Origin: Anaerolineaceae bacterium
GTDB taxonomy: Bacteria > Chloroflexota > Anaerolineae > Anaerolineales > Anaerolineaceae
Assembly (NCBI GenBank): GCA_002702705.1
Contig: PABH01000045.1
Span: forward strand, 1-64,000
DNA: 64,000 nucleotides
Reading direction: 5' to 3'
This document shows positions 56,188-64,000 of the stretch, one piece after another. The notes beneath the pieces are model-generated. The model was not told the DNA's origin, searched no databases, and saw only the letters and a list, made by a program, of their open reading frames with translations. The first letter of the stretch is position 1, and each line of letters starts with the position of its first letter. A program made the translations under genes and the position numbers.

Positions 56188-57307
56188 ATTCTGGCAAGTC
56201 CAAAAAATCCTTAAGATCTGAAAACAAGCGGTGCACTTCATTTATATCAATTTGATGTTTTATTTCTCGTCCTTGTTTTTCACTGGTTATCAAGCCAGCT
56301 TCGCGTAATATTTTCGCATGAACACTTACAGTTGGTCTGGACAATCCCAAATAGGCAGCAATACTGGTATTATCCATACCAAAATTACGAATTAATCTCA
56401 AGATTAACAAACGGGTTGGGTCACCCAATGCGCTTGATCGTTTTGCTACATCCTCGGAAAAACTGATAAAACCTTCATAAACTGAACCCGCTTCAGCAAA
56501 AGAAATAAGAATATATTCATCTTCAAGCAGCCAGGAATCCATTAACCCAAATGGCTCTACCCAAAAACAAATTTTTCGTTTTCCATCTTCAACCGCTTTT
56601 GTTAACTCGGATTGCCGGATCAAAGCATTTTGTGCAGGCAGCCAGGATAAATTTTTCATTGTTATCTTCGTATCTAACAAAGTTAATACTTTGCGTTCTA
56701 GTTTCGTCATTTTTTCTTTTTGAGTTTCACGATACGAATTATAAAATTGGTAATAAAAACGATCAATTAACATCCAAAATCGGGCAGTTAAATCACCATC
56801 AGCCATAACACGCAAGGCATAACGAATATTATTTTTTAATGAGTTGGTTTGCCGATTTATTGTTTCGATTGGAAAACCAAGTGAGAGATAATTCTGTGTA
56901 TTAGCCTGAACAAAAAGGTTGATAATTTTTTCATCTACCGATAAATCAGACTTAATTTTAGACTGCAGATTTGGATAACGGATCACTAATTTTTCATATA
57001 AATCCGAATAAGTCATTTCACGTAAGAATAAACTAGCTTTCTGATAATCTTCCCCAAAAAGACATTCAGCCAATCGGGCAGCAGTTTCTAAAACATACTT
57101 TCTTTCAGAATTTTCTCCCCACATCAATTTCCATTCATAAATCCAATCTTCAGGTAATGACTTAATAAAAGTAATTTGCTCACTGGATAAACCGGCTGTC
57201 AACCGCGGATTGACACAAAAGTTGATTACAAAATCAATTTCCATCAAGATGGATTGCACTAAAAACCACTGCTTTGATTGGGATTTGATATCTGGTTCAA
57301 AAGACAT
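56186..57307 (-). CDS. ArsR-type transcriptional regulator with long N-terminal domain
   Basis: This is a 373-residue protein. The last 90 residues form an ArsR-like winged helix (RSSALGDPTRLLILRLI, TSIAAYLGLSRPTVSVHAKILREAGLI). The first 270 residues are a helical domain of unknown function without a recognised motif, much longer than ArsR itself. No clustered metal-binding Cys are visible. It overlaps the MFS gene stop by one base (TAATG) and probably represses that operon through the palindrome at 58592-58617. Confidence 0.8.
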   Translation of the reverse strand: MSFEPDIKSQSKQWFLVQSILMEIDFVINFCVNPRLTAGLSSEQITFIKSLPEDWIYEWKLMWGENSERKYVLETAARLAECLFGEDYQKASLFLREMTYSDLYEKLVIRYPNLQSKIKSDLSVDEKIINLFVQANTQNYLSLGFPIETINRQTNSLKNNIRYALRVMADGDLTARFWMLIDRFYYQFYNSYRETQKEKMTKLERKVLTLLDTKITMKNLSWLPAQNALIRQSELTKAVEDGKRKICFWVEPFGLMDSWLLEDEYILISFAEAGSVYEGFISFSEDVAKRSSALGDPTRLLILRLIRNFGMDNTSIAAYLGLSRPTVSVHAKILREAGLITSEKQGREIKHQIDINEVHRLFSDLKDFLDLPE

Positions 57308-58578
57308 TATTTCTCCAAAATGTTTTCTGCCGGGATTGGAATGGCAAGTTGTGTTCGTTTGATTTTAGTATAAAAAATCATCATCAAAAATAACATTATT
57401 AACAAAAAGGTCATCACCAAAAAAAATTCTGGCATCAACAATAAGTTTGGAACAATAATCGGTATCAAAATTAATCCGCATAATTGTCCAAAAATCGCTG
57501 TCGATTGAAACAAACCGCTTATTTTTCCCAGGTTTTCTCGAGGTGATAATAATTGGAGTAAGGTAGTCGCTTGGATCACCAAAAAACCGTTTCCAACCCC
57601 ACCAATAAAACAAGCCCCGAGTAATAGCCAGGTCGCAAATCGAAGGTCATTCACGATGGTGACAAGCACCAGTCCCACCGGAATAATTGCTAATAATCCA
57701 ATGCCCAAAATCAAGTCGTTCCAATATTTTTTTCTTTTTTTGTTCATCATCAGAATTATCGAGGCGGTTAATGTACCTAAGCCAATCATCCCAACGGAAA
57801 ACCCAAATATCTGTTCATTGCCTTGTAAAACATCGCGAATAAAAATTGGTGATAAAACATCAAACCCGATCACGACAAAAATCGCAAAAAAAGTGACAGT
57901 AAACAATAATTTTAATCCTGTAGAAGATTTAAAAATGGAAACGATTCGTTGATACCAATTTTGTTGGTTTTTTATTGGTTTATTTTGAATTGATTCTTTA
58001 TTGTTTTTTTCTGGAGGTAGTACGGGTAAACGGGTTAAGATCAAAGCTGATAAGAAAAAGCTTATTACATCAAATATGATCGCTGTATGTGGACTAACTA
58101 GGGATAACAAAAATCCAGCAAGTACTGGGGCAAATATTTTAAAGATTCCCGCCAATTGTTGTAAAAAAGCATTTGCCTGCGTTAATTGATCAGATGAAAC
58201 CAAAGCTGGCACAGAAGATTGTCTGGCAGGAGACATAATTGAAATTGTAACAGCCTGGATTGCTATCAAGCCGTAAATTAAGATTATGTTTTCGGTAAAC
58301 ACCAAACCTAAAATTACGGTACCTGATAGAACTTCACTTATTATCATCAGTATTTTCCGGTCATAACGATCACAAAAATGACCGGCAACCGGGCTAAACA
58401 AAAAAGCCGGGATCAAACCTGCCAAAAATACGCCACTCGAGGTTAATATTGTGCCATCCCCTTTAAAAATCAGGATAGCAAAAATCGCCATCATCGTGAT
58501 CCAATTACCCAGACCACTCACTGATTCGGAAATTCCAACAATAACCAAATTTTTATTAAAGTAATTTGTTTGCATCAT
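57307..58578 (-). CDS. MFS exporter
   Basis: This is a transporter of about 423 residues with about 12 hydrophobic helices. It contains FLFSPVAGHFCDRYDRKILM in the loop 2-3 A-motif region and SPARQSSVPALV, typical of the enterobactin-exporter/multidrug (MFS_3) group. The substrate is unknown. ATG is at 58578 or 58575; GGAG fits the second better. It is the first gene of a unit with its own ArsR-type repressor. Confidence 0.85.
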   Translation of the reverse strand: MMQTNYFNKNLVIVGISESVSGLGNWITMMAIFAILIFKGDGTILTSSGVFLAGLIPAFLFSPVAGHFCDRYDRKILMIISEVLSGTVILGLVFTENIILIYGLIAIQAVTISIMSPARQSSVPALVSSDQLTQANAFLQQLAGIFKIFAPVLAGFLLSLVSPHTAIIFDVISFFLSALILTRLPVLPPEKNNKESIQNKPIKNQQNWYQRIVSIFKSSTGLKLLFTVTFFAIFVVIGFDVLSPIFIRDVLQGNEQIFGFSVGMIGLGTLTASIILMMNKKRKKYWNDLILGIGLLAIIPVGLVLVTIVNDLRFATWLLLGACFIGGVGNGFLVIQATTLLQLLSPRENLGKISGLFQSTAIFGQLCGLILIPIIVPNLLLMPEFFLVMTFLLIMLFLMMIFYTKIKRTQLAIPIPAENILEK

Positions 58579-58591
58579 ATACTCCAAATTA

Positions 58592-58617
58592 AATGCGTAG
58601 TCATATAACTACGTATT
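58592..58617. promoter_or_regulatory. operator for ArsR-type repressor
   Basis: AATGCGTAGT, six bases, then ACTACGTATT: an inverted repeat with 9 of 10 positions matched, directly downstream of the -10 and covering the likely transcription start. Confidence 0.75.
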
Positions 58618-58618
58618 T

Positions 58619-58647
58619 AATATAGCGATTTAACTACTTGTTGTCAA
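58619..58647 (-). promoter_or_regulatory. promoter of MFS-ArsR operon
   Basis: Minus strand TTGACA (58642-58647), 17 bp, then TATATT (58619-58624): a near-consensus sigma-70 site. Confidence 0.82.
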
Positions 58648-58730
58648 GGGTTAATTTTTGCAAATAGAAATTCAAACCAAAATTTATTGTTTAAGGTTTT
58701 GTGTTCGAACTTTGAATTGTAATTAATTCG

Positions 58731-60236
58731 TTACTGAGTTGATCCGGCGGTAATTTGACTATTGCGATCCGAACAAACGCAGGCTCGTAATGTATATCCA
58801 TTCCGGTTTAATGTGCCAGTATAGGCATCCGGTCCTACCCCTACGATCCAACCTTCTAAATTAAACGCCAGCACCCCACCTGCTAAAATCCATTCCCCGT
58901 TATATTTTCTGGCAATATGCACATGGGTACCGGTCGATTTTCCACCTTCACAAGAAGGCAAACCGATCGGATCACCTTGTTTCAACTGCGTCCCTACCGG
59001 CGGAATGGACGCATTGGCCAGATGTAAATAGAACACACTCCAACCAGTCCGTTCATCGCCATCACCATCCAAATCCAAAACCGCAAACGCATTTCCTGTT
59101 CTGGAAATAATACCGTCTGCTACTGCCAGAGCAGGATCATCTGTCGGGGAACACCCTCCGACCACACTGCCGGGAGCAAAGTCAACCGCTGCAAAAGGAG
59201 CATCCAAACCCCAGGCCGTATGCGGGCCGCCTGTATAAGCCCAGGTATGACCGTAGGAAAAAGGCAAAATCATGGTCGGCTGATTTAAACTGCCGGGCAT
59301 AAAATCTGTCAGCCCTTCCCACGGTGGCCCAAAATATTGTTCGTAAACCGCAGCCAAACCATCACCACTGACAGCCAGTGTATATTTATCTCGATCATAA
59401 ATCTGTGAAAAATAAAATTGCAAAGCAGCCGTAGCCGCATTTTGCCAGGGATCAGGGCGTTCCAAACGGCCATCCTTGTGTTTATAAACCGTTAGTGAAC
59501 CATCCCGCCAGGTGTAATAACCATTATTTAACCGGTTCGCAGCCCATACCAACTGCTGAGCCAAACCTTGATGGAATATTTCTTCATATCCCAATACATA
59601 GGTATTAATATTGTCAGGAATTTGCGGATTACTTAACGCACTGGCCTGATATTCCAAAATAGCTAACAATAACTGTGGATCAATCGAAAACATTTCACTG
59701 ACGTAAATGACAATTTCTGCTCCGCTGCGTTCCAATTCGCCTACCACACCTCGCACAGATTTTAACCAACCTGGCTGCGAATTCACAAATTCCACAACAT
59801 CAAAACCAACTGCCGCCGGACCGTTTACGAAACGCTCATCCGGTAATATCTGATAAGGGCTGCTCCAAATCGGTTCATAATAAATTGGAATTTGCAAGGG
59901 CAAACCCGGAGGTAAGGTTGTTGTCACGGGGGGAATAATCGGGTTTGCTTCTAATATTTCTGCTGCTGTGGTGTTAAAATGACTTGCCAACGCAGCCACA
60001 TTATCACCGGTTTGAACGGTGTAATTTACCAATGTGCCAGGTACATACGGTGGTCGGGTCGGCAGCGGGGTTGGTAATATAACCTCTACTTCATCGGCCT
60101 GTAGGTCTTTTAATTCCGGTTGGAGTAAATCCGCACTATCCGCCCTGACTGGTGTACAACTGCTGATTAAAACCAGAATCAATCCCCATACTAAAAATTT
60201 ATATGCGTTTCTTAAAATAATATTCGGTCTTTTCAC
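58731..60236 (-). CDS. LysM / lysozyme-like / M23 lipoprotein, copy 1
   Basis: This is an exported lipoprotein of 501 residues with lipobox ISSC (Cys27). A LysM domain is near 70-115 (YTVQTGDNVAALASHF). A helical region near 160-320 carries LLLAILEYQ and GYYTWRDG, which resembles a lysozyme-like fold; this is inference. An M23 domain near 335-470 has zinc-type residues in GGPHTAWG, AAVDFAPG and GTHVHIA. A DLDGDGDERTG loop is inserted in the M23 part. The role is likely peptidoglycan remodelling. Translation starts at GTG with no clear ribosome site. Confidence 0.88.
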   Translation of the reverse strand: MKRPNIILRNAYKFLVWGLILVLISSCTPVRADSADLLQPELKDLQADEVEVILPTPLPTRPPYVPGTLVNYTVQTGDNVAALASHFNTTAAEILEANPIIPPVTTTLPPGLPLQIPIYYEPIWSSPYQILPDERFVNGPAAVGFDVVEFVNSQPGWLKSVRGVVGELERSGAEIVIYVSEMFSIDPQLLLAILEYQASALSNPQIPDNINTYVLGYEEIFHQGLAQQLVWAANRLNNGYYTWRDGSLTVYKHKDGRLERPDPWQNAATAALQFYFSQIYDRDKYTLAVSGDGLAAVYEQYFGPPWEGLTDFMPGSLNQPTMILPFSYGHTWAYTGGPHTAWGLDAPFAAVDFAPGSVVGGCSPTDDPALAVADGIISRTGNAFAVLDLDGDGDERTGWSVFYLHLANASIPPVGTQLKQGDPIGLPSCEGGKSTGTHVHIARKYNGEWILAGGVLAFNLEGWIVGVGPDAYTGTLNRNGYTLRACVCSDRNSQITAGSTQ

Positions 60237-60284
60237 GTATTTTCAAAATTATACCGTAAATCAAATTTTTCTGAAAAAACAACC

Positions 60285-60441
60285 GCATTAATGTCGATTT
60301 GCCACAACCATTCTCTCCCACAAAAAAGGTTACCGAGGAAGAAAACTCAAGTTGGGCCAGTGTTTAAATCACCGGCAAATTAAAAGGATATGTATCAGAT
60401 GGCTGCGATTTTCTATTTTGAATTGACCGTAATAAAAGCAT
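60285..60441 (-). pseudogene. broken 5' end of COG3910-like AAA ATPase
   Basis: On the minus strand an ATG opens a frame with YPFNLPVI, then an in-frame TAA, then LEFSSSVTFFVGENGCGKST in the same frame. This is the start of an AAA ATPase family whose members normally read YPFNLPAI and PVTFFVGENGSGKST. Similarity stops about three codons after the P-loop. Only about 52 codons remain of a gene that is usually about 240 codons. It sits between two LysM-M23 copies, and the -10 of copy 1 appears to lie just downstream. Confidence 0.7.
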
Positions 60442-60449
60442 ACTTCGTT

Positions 60450-62072
60450 TTACCGCTTAATCTGAGTCTCAAACGAACCATAACTACGGGCAGTGACAAT
60501 TTGATCCGCTTTGGTTAGTGTGCCCTCATACGCTTTAGAACCGTTATGGGCTGTCCAGCCGCTCAACACAAAAGGCAGCGGCCCATCAGCAGCAATCCAT
60601 TCCCCATTGTATTTTCTGGCAATATGCACATGGGTACCGGTGGATGATCCGCCTTCACAAGAAGGATGGCCGATTCGTTGGTCTACATCCAGCCAGGAAC
60701 CCACCAAGACCTTATCCGTTTTAGCAATGTGCAAATAAAACATGACCCATCCAGTTTGTTCGTATCCATCTCCATCCAAATCCACCACCACAATGCCGTT
60801 GCCGGTGCGCACCACCAGTCCTGGTGCAGAAGCGACCACCCATTCGGTAGATTCGTAACAGCCGTGAACCGTCGTTGCCGGAGCAAAATCCAAAGCAGCA
60901 TAAGCCCCCATTGGGCCCCAGGCAGCATGTGGGCCGCCGGTAAAACTCCAAATTTTATTGGGGTAAAAAGGAAGGTTCATTTCGGGCTGCTGCAAATGGG
61001 TCGGATATAACGGCTCTACACTTTGCGCCCTCACCCAGGGACTGCCAAACATGGTTTCATACAAAACCGGTAAACTATCCGGGCCATAAAGCGTACCCAG
61101 CCAGCGTTCCGAATCGTAAAAATTTGCAAAAAAGTATTGGATGGCTACGGATCCAGCATTCACGTTCGGAGCCAAACGCATACTCGTGCCGTCAGTAAAA
61201 TCAATATTAACCAGGCGGCCTTCTCGCCAACCATAATATCCAGCTGAGAGTTGTTTTACAGCTTGGGCTAATTGTTTATACAACCCATCTTTTTCAGGCA
61301 CAATTAAACCCATTGGGTATTTTTCGTCTGCCAGATTACCGGGATAACCATACACCCAGTGGCTTTGGTATTCCAATAAAGCCAACAATAACCTTGGATT
61401 AATTGAATCCTCTGTAGCAACTTTACGAATCACATCACCTGCATCGTACCAATCATCGACAATATATTCCCGGTACGAACTTAAATACCCTCCTGCTTCT
61501 CGGATAAACATGTCAATATCAAAATCCAAAGCAGAAGGTGAAAAAATAACTTCACTATCCGGCATAACCGGATCGGTTGCAATCAATTCGGATAAAATAT
61601 TCGGAATGATTAACAAGGTACCGGGGGTTATTAAACCTGTGAGTGGAACATCGGTGTTAAATTGAATTTCTTCCGGCTGCACTCCAAATCGGGCTGCAAC
61701 CACCGGTATGGTATCCCCGGCTTGGGTGTAATAGACAAATGGCGGCTGGGGTGTTTGGTTTCGGGTTGGCGTTAATGTTGGTTCTTGTGGAACGACGGTT
61801 TCTGATAGTGTCAGAATTGGATCATCTGGTGTAGATCCCCCACCAATTGATGCGCTATTTAATGTCGGCTGCGGGGTCACAAATAAAGTTGATTCTAAAG
61901 GATCTTGAATTTCGGAGGTGACTTGCGGTTTAGGAATGTTTTCAGCATGTTCGGATTGTGCGGTTGCCGTTAAATCTAAGGCGCTTACATAGACTCCGCG
62001 GGAGCAAGCACTGCTGATGAACAAAATTAATAACACGAGGGTTAAGATCGGTTTTTTAGCGGACAACGACAC
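60450..62072 (-). CDS. LysM / lysozyme-like / M23 lipoprotein, copy 2
   Basis: This is a lipoprotein of about 540 residues with lipobox SSAC (Cys23 from the chosen start). A long Thr/Pro-rich spacer precedes a LysM-like domain (YYTQAGDTIPVVAARFG), then the helical region with LLLALLEYQ and GYYGWREG. An M23 domain follows with GGPHAAWG, AALDFAPA and GTHVHIA, plus a DLDGDGYEQTG loop. The start is uncertain: GTG at 62072 overlaps copy 3 by 17 bases and fits the signal peptide. The frame remains open to 62168. Confidence 0.85.
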   Translation of the reverse strand: MSLSAKKPILTLVLLILFISSACSRGVYVSALDLTATAQSEHAENIPKPQVTSEIQDPLESTLFVTPQPTLNSASIGGGSTPDDPILTLSETVVPQEPTLTPTRNQTPQPPFVYYTQAGDTIPVVAARFGVQPEEIQFNTDVPLTGLITPGTLLIIPNILSELIATDPVMPDSEVIFSPSALDFDIDMFIREAGGYLSSYREYIVDDWYDAGDVIRKVATEDSINPRLLLALLEYQSHWVYGYPGNLADEKYPMGLIVPEKDGLYKQLAQAVKQLSAGYYGWREGRLVNIDFTDGTSMRLAPNVNAGSVAIQYFFANFYDSERWLGTLYGPDSLPVLYETMFGSPWVRAQSVEPLYPTHLQQPEMNLPFYPNKIWSFTGGPHAAWGPMGAYAALDFAPATTVHGCYESTEWVVASAPGLVVRTGNGIVVVDLDGDGYEQTGWVMFYLHIAKTDKVLVGSWLDVDQRIGHPSCEGGSSTGTHVHIARKYNGEWIAADGPLPFVLSGWTAHNGSKAYEGTLTKADQIVTARSYGSFETQIKR

Positions 62073-63564
62073 TTTCCGGCCGATATCGATCCCAGGCTTC
62101 CACATAAATCCCATTTTTCTCCAGATAACCATTATAGTGAACTCCCGAACTGCGCGCCGTATAACCACTTAACGTAAACGGTAATGCACCGCCAGCGGAA
62201 ATCCATTCTCCATTATACCTTCTTGCGATGTGTAAATGGGTTCCAGTAGAAATTCCACCCTCACAAGAAGGATGGCCAATTTTTTCACCGGCACGCACAT
62301 AGGTACCCGCTTCCACACGATCCCATGAACTGATATGCATATACAAAATCACCCAGCCAGTTTGCTCAAAACCATCTCCGTCCAAATCCTGAATGACAGC
62401 ACCATCTCCCACCCTGAGAATTTTTCCATCAGCCACAGCCGTTACCTGTTCACCAGCAGCTGCACAACCCACATTACCGGTCGGGGCAAAATCCAGCGCA
62501 GCCCAGGCTGCACCATCTCCCCATGCGGAATGCGGACCACCGGTAAATGACCAGGGTACATTTGCTTCCAATGGCAAAAGGAAAGCAGGCTGCGTTAGGT
62601 TTTCCGGGATCAACGGTTCCACCCCAAAATCAAAAGGATAACCATAAAACTGGTTATAGAGAGCAAAAATTCCATCTTCAGAAACAGCCCAGTTCCAATC
62701 CTCTTTGCCAAATACAGCCGCGGCCCAATACTGAACCGCCGCCGTACCTGCATTAATGGTGGCTCCCGCCGGAATATAGGTTCCATCTTGCAAAATAAAA
62801 TATCCTAAAGCCTCTGCCCGCCACAGGTAATATCCCCAATTTAAGCGATTAGCAATTCCTGATACCACAGAAAACAAACCGTTTTTCCAGGCATCCAGCC
62901 TGCCATCTGCATTTTCCATTTCTTCAGTGGGAATGGGGGCATTCAAATCAATCCGTTCTCCACGCAGCCACCCGGTTTGATATTCCAGCAATAGCAGTAG
63001 CAATCGCGGATTAACCGAATAATCTTGTGCAGCCCGTAAAATGACTTCATCAACATACTTCATCTGAGATAAACGCCCGTCAAAATGGGTTAAAAAACCA
63101 GGCAGGTCAAAACCAACACTGGCTGGGCCGTAAACCAATTCCGAATCCGGAATTATTTTAAATGTGGAAGGCTGCAAGGATAAATCCGGTGCAGGAATAT
63201 ATAGCGCCTGCCCAACCGCCAATAAATTGGGATTATTAATTTCATTTGCTGATAACAGTAAATTTAAATCAATTCCATACTGGCGAGCAATTTGGCTCAG
63301 TGAATCATTATATTGGACAACATAGGTTTCCGGTTCCGAGCGTAATGTGGGCATCACGCGGGGTGGATTGGGCGTAGGTGTTAAAATAGGTTGGTCAGGT
63401 GAACGGGTAACAGGCATAAATGGGGTGGAGATCGGCATCGGGGTTCCCGGCAGCATGGGTGTGTTTAACACCAACTGGTACGGTTCCTGATTTTTTGTAC
63501 TGCGTGTACAACCCACCAGAAAAATTACCAATATCATCACGCCCCAAAAAACCCGTTTGACCAT
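62056..63564 (-). CDS. LysM / lysozyme-like / M23 lipoprotein, copy 3
   Basis: This is a lipoprotein of 502 residues with lipobox LVGC (Cys19), a Pro/Thr spacer and a well-preserved LysM (YVVQYNDSLSQIARQYGIDLNLLLSANEI) near 82-125. The helical region contains LLLLLLEYQ and GYYLWRAE, and the M23 domain contains GGPHSAWG, AALDFAPT, DLDGDGFEQTG and GTHLHIA. AGGAGTG lies upstream of the ATG. It follows the HIT gene by nine bases and is the first of three paralogs in tandem. Confidence 0.9.
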   Translation of the reverse strand: MVKRVFWGVMILVIFLVGCTRSTKNQEPYQLVLNTPMLPGTPMPISTPFMPVTRSPDQPILTPTPNPPRVMPTLRSEPETYVVQYNDSLSQIARQYGIDLNLLLSANEINNPNLLAVGQALYIPAPDLSLQPSTFKIIPDSELVYGPASVGFDLPGFLTHFDGRLSQMKYVDEVILRAAQDYSVNPRLLLLLLEYQTGWLRGERIDLNAPIPTEEMENADGRLDAWKNGLFSVVSGIANRLNWGYYLWRAEALGYFILQDGTYIPAGATINAGTAAVQYWAAAVFGKEDWNWAVSEDGIFALYNQFYGYPFDFGVEPLIPENLTQPAFLLPLEANVPWSFTGGPHSAWGDGAAWAALDFAPTGNVGCAAAGEQVTAVADGKILRVGDGAVIQDLDGDGFEQTGWVILYMHISSWDRVEAGTYVRAGEKIGHPSCEGGISTGTHLHIARRYNGEWISAGGALPFTLSGYTARSSGVHYNGYLEKNGIYVEAWDRYRPESVVVR

Positions 63565-63573
63565 ATTTCACTC

Positions 63574-63924
63574 CTAACTTACGATGCGTCCCATCAGACG
63601 TCTTCCGCCAATCAGATGAAGATGTAAGTGAAATACCGTTTGCCGTCCATTCTCACCGATATTTGTCATCAAGCGGTAACCATCCTCATCAACACCATGT
63701 TCTTTTGCCAGATCTCTGGCAACAAACAGCATGTGTGCAAGTATCGGGCCATCCGCTTCGGAAATCTCATTCAGAGAATGAATATGTTTGTTGGGAATAA
63801 TCAAAATATGAACCGGAGCAATCGGTTTAATATCCCAAAAGGCTGTCACCATTTCATCCTGATAAACAATATTGGCGGGGTTCTCCCCGGATGAAATTCC
63901 GCAAAATAAACAAGTTTCACTCAT
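63574..63924 (-). CDS. HIT family hydrolase (HinT-like)
   Basis: This is a 116-residue nucleotide-phosphoramidate hydrolase-like protein. It has CLFCGI, the zinc-type Cys pair, IKPIAPVHILIIPNKHI and the histidine triad in FHLHLHLIGG. The start is at MSETCLFC with AGGAGG upstream. It overlaps the preceding gene by eight bases (ATGAGTGA), so they are coupled. Confidence 0.94.
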   Translation of the reverse strand: MSETCLFCGISSGENPANIVYQDEMVTAFWDIKPIAPVHILIIPNKHIHSLNEISEADGPILAHMLFVARDLAKEHGVDEDGYRLMTNIGENGRQTVFHLHLHLIGGRRLMGRIVS

Positions 63925-64000
63925 TAATGAATTCCTCCTCAAAATAATTAATCAGGGGTGGATAATCAGCACAAAACGCGGCATACCAGCGATATTCCTC
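63917..64000 (-). CDS. C-terminal end of an unidentified gene (partial)
   Basis: An open frame of 27 codons and a TGA runs in from the window edge on the minus strand and ends with an eight-base overlap to the HIT start. The visible residues are mostly acidic and aromatic (WYAAFCADYPPL). The family cannot be identified. Confidence 0.45.
   Translation of the reverse strand, partial: EEYRWYAAFCADYPPLINYFEEEFINE

Overview
This window looks like a chromosomal segment of a bacterium of moderate to low GC. The best guess is Chloroflexota, class Anaerolineae. This is inferred from the mix of Thr/Pro-rich lipoprotein linkers, the LysM-M23 lipoproteins, the double-HTH RodZ-like protein, the receiver-CpaE fusion and the Lrp/agmatine cluster. 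No rRNA or other decisive marker is present. Nearly all genes are housekeeping or metabolic. There is no CRISPR array, prophage or transposase. Most transcription units are short and end in clear intrinsic terminators.

Layout. 1-5.6 kb: the end of UDP-glucose dehydrogenase, then uvrA, then a UMF1-type MFS transporter. 5.6-10 kb: methylmalonyl-CoA epimerase and mutase large subunit, a CPA2 antiporter followed by a PII-like protein, and ribosomal protein L9. 10-12.4 kb: beta carbonic anhydrase downstream of a SulP anion transporter that is split by a one-base frameshift in a T7 run. 12.6-19.9 kb: RodZ-like protein, RimO, a GT-C-type membrane protein, a CopD-like protein, a TPR protein, a Fur-family regulator and a short RsmI. 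19.9-25.9 kb: an agmatine/putrescine unit (Lrp-type regulator, carbamoyltransferase, antiporter, agmatine deiminase, Na+/solute symporter) whose promoter region carries three copies of one palindrome.

26-27.3 kb: an Apd1/Aim32-like bis-His [2Fe-2S] protein, YwbE, and tRNA-Glu(TTC) with two degenerate downstream repeats of its 3' end plus terminator. 27.3-35.5 kb: a large hybrid histidine kinase with a receiver-CpaE protein, an SRAP protein, bifunctional formiminotransferase-cyclodeaminase, an M23 lipoprotein and dCTP deaminase. 35.5-43.9 kb: a class A beta-lactamase-like serine hydrolase, GH36 alpha-galactosidase, DUF4349 and DUF3048 lipoproteins, a metallophosphatase and CoaBC. 43.9-49.6 kb: a SAM-I riboswitch controlling metH and a YitJ-type homocysteine methyltransferase/MTHFR fusion.

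49.6-56.2 kb: a membrane protein, SelA, an M24 peptidase, TsaD, an ECF sigma factor with a ZAS anti-sigma factor, then a zinc-ribbon protein, a two-fold glutaredoxin-like oxidoreductase and OsmC, a likely thiol-redox group. 56.2-58.7 kb: an MFS exporter and ArsR-type regulator with a visible promoter and operator. 58.7-63.6 kb: three tandem paralogous LysM/lysozyme-like/M23 lipoproteins with a conserved DxDGDG loop. Between two of them lies the broken 5' end of a COG3910-like AAA ATPase gene. The window closes with a HIT protein and the last codons of another gene.

No wholly new system is proven here. The most informative oddities are the tandem LysM-M23 set with its ATPase remnant, the tRNA-Glu 3'-end repeats, the SulP frameshift beside carbonic anhydrase, the PII-like/antiporter pair, and the operator arrays.
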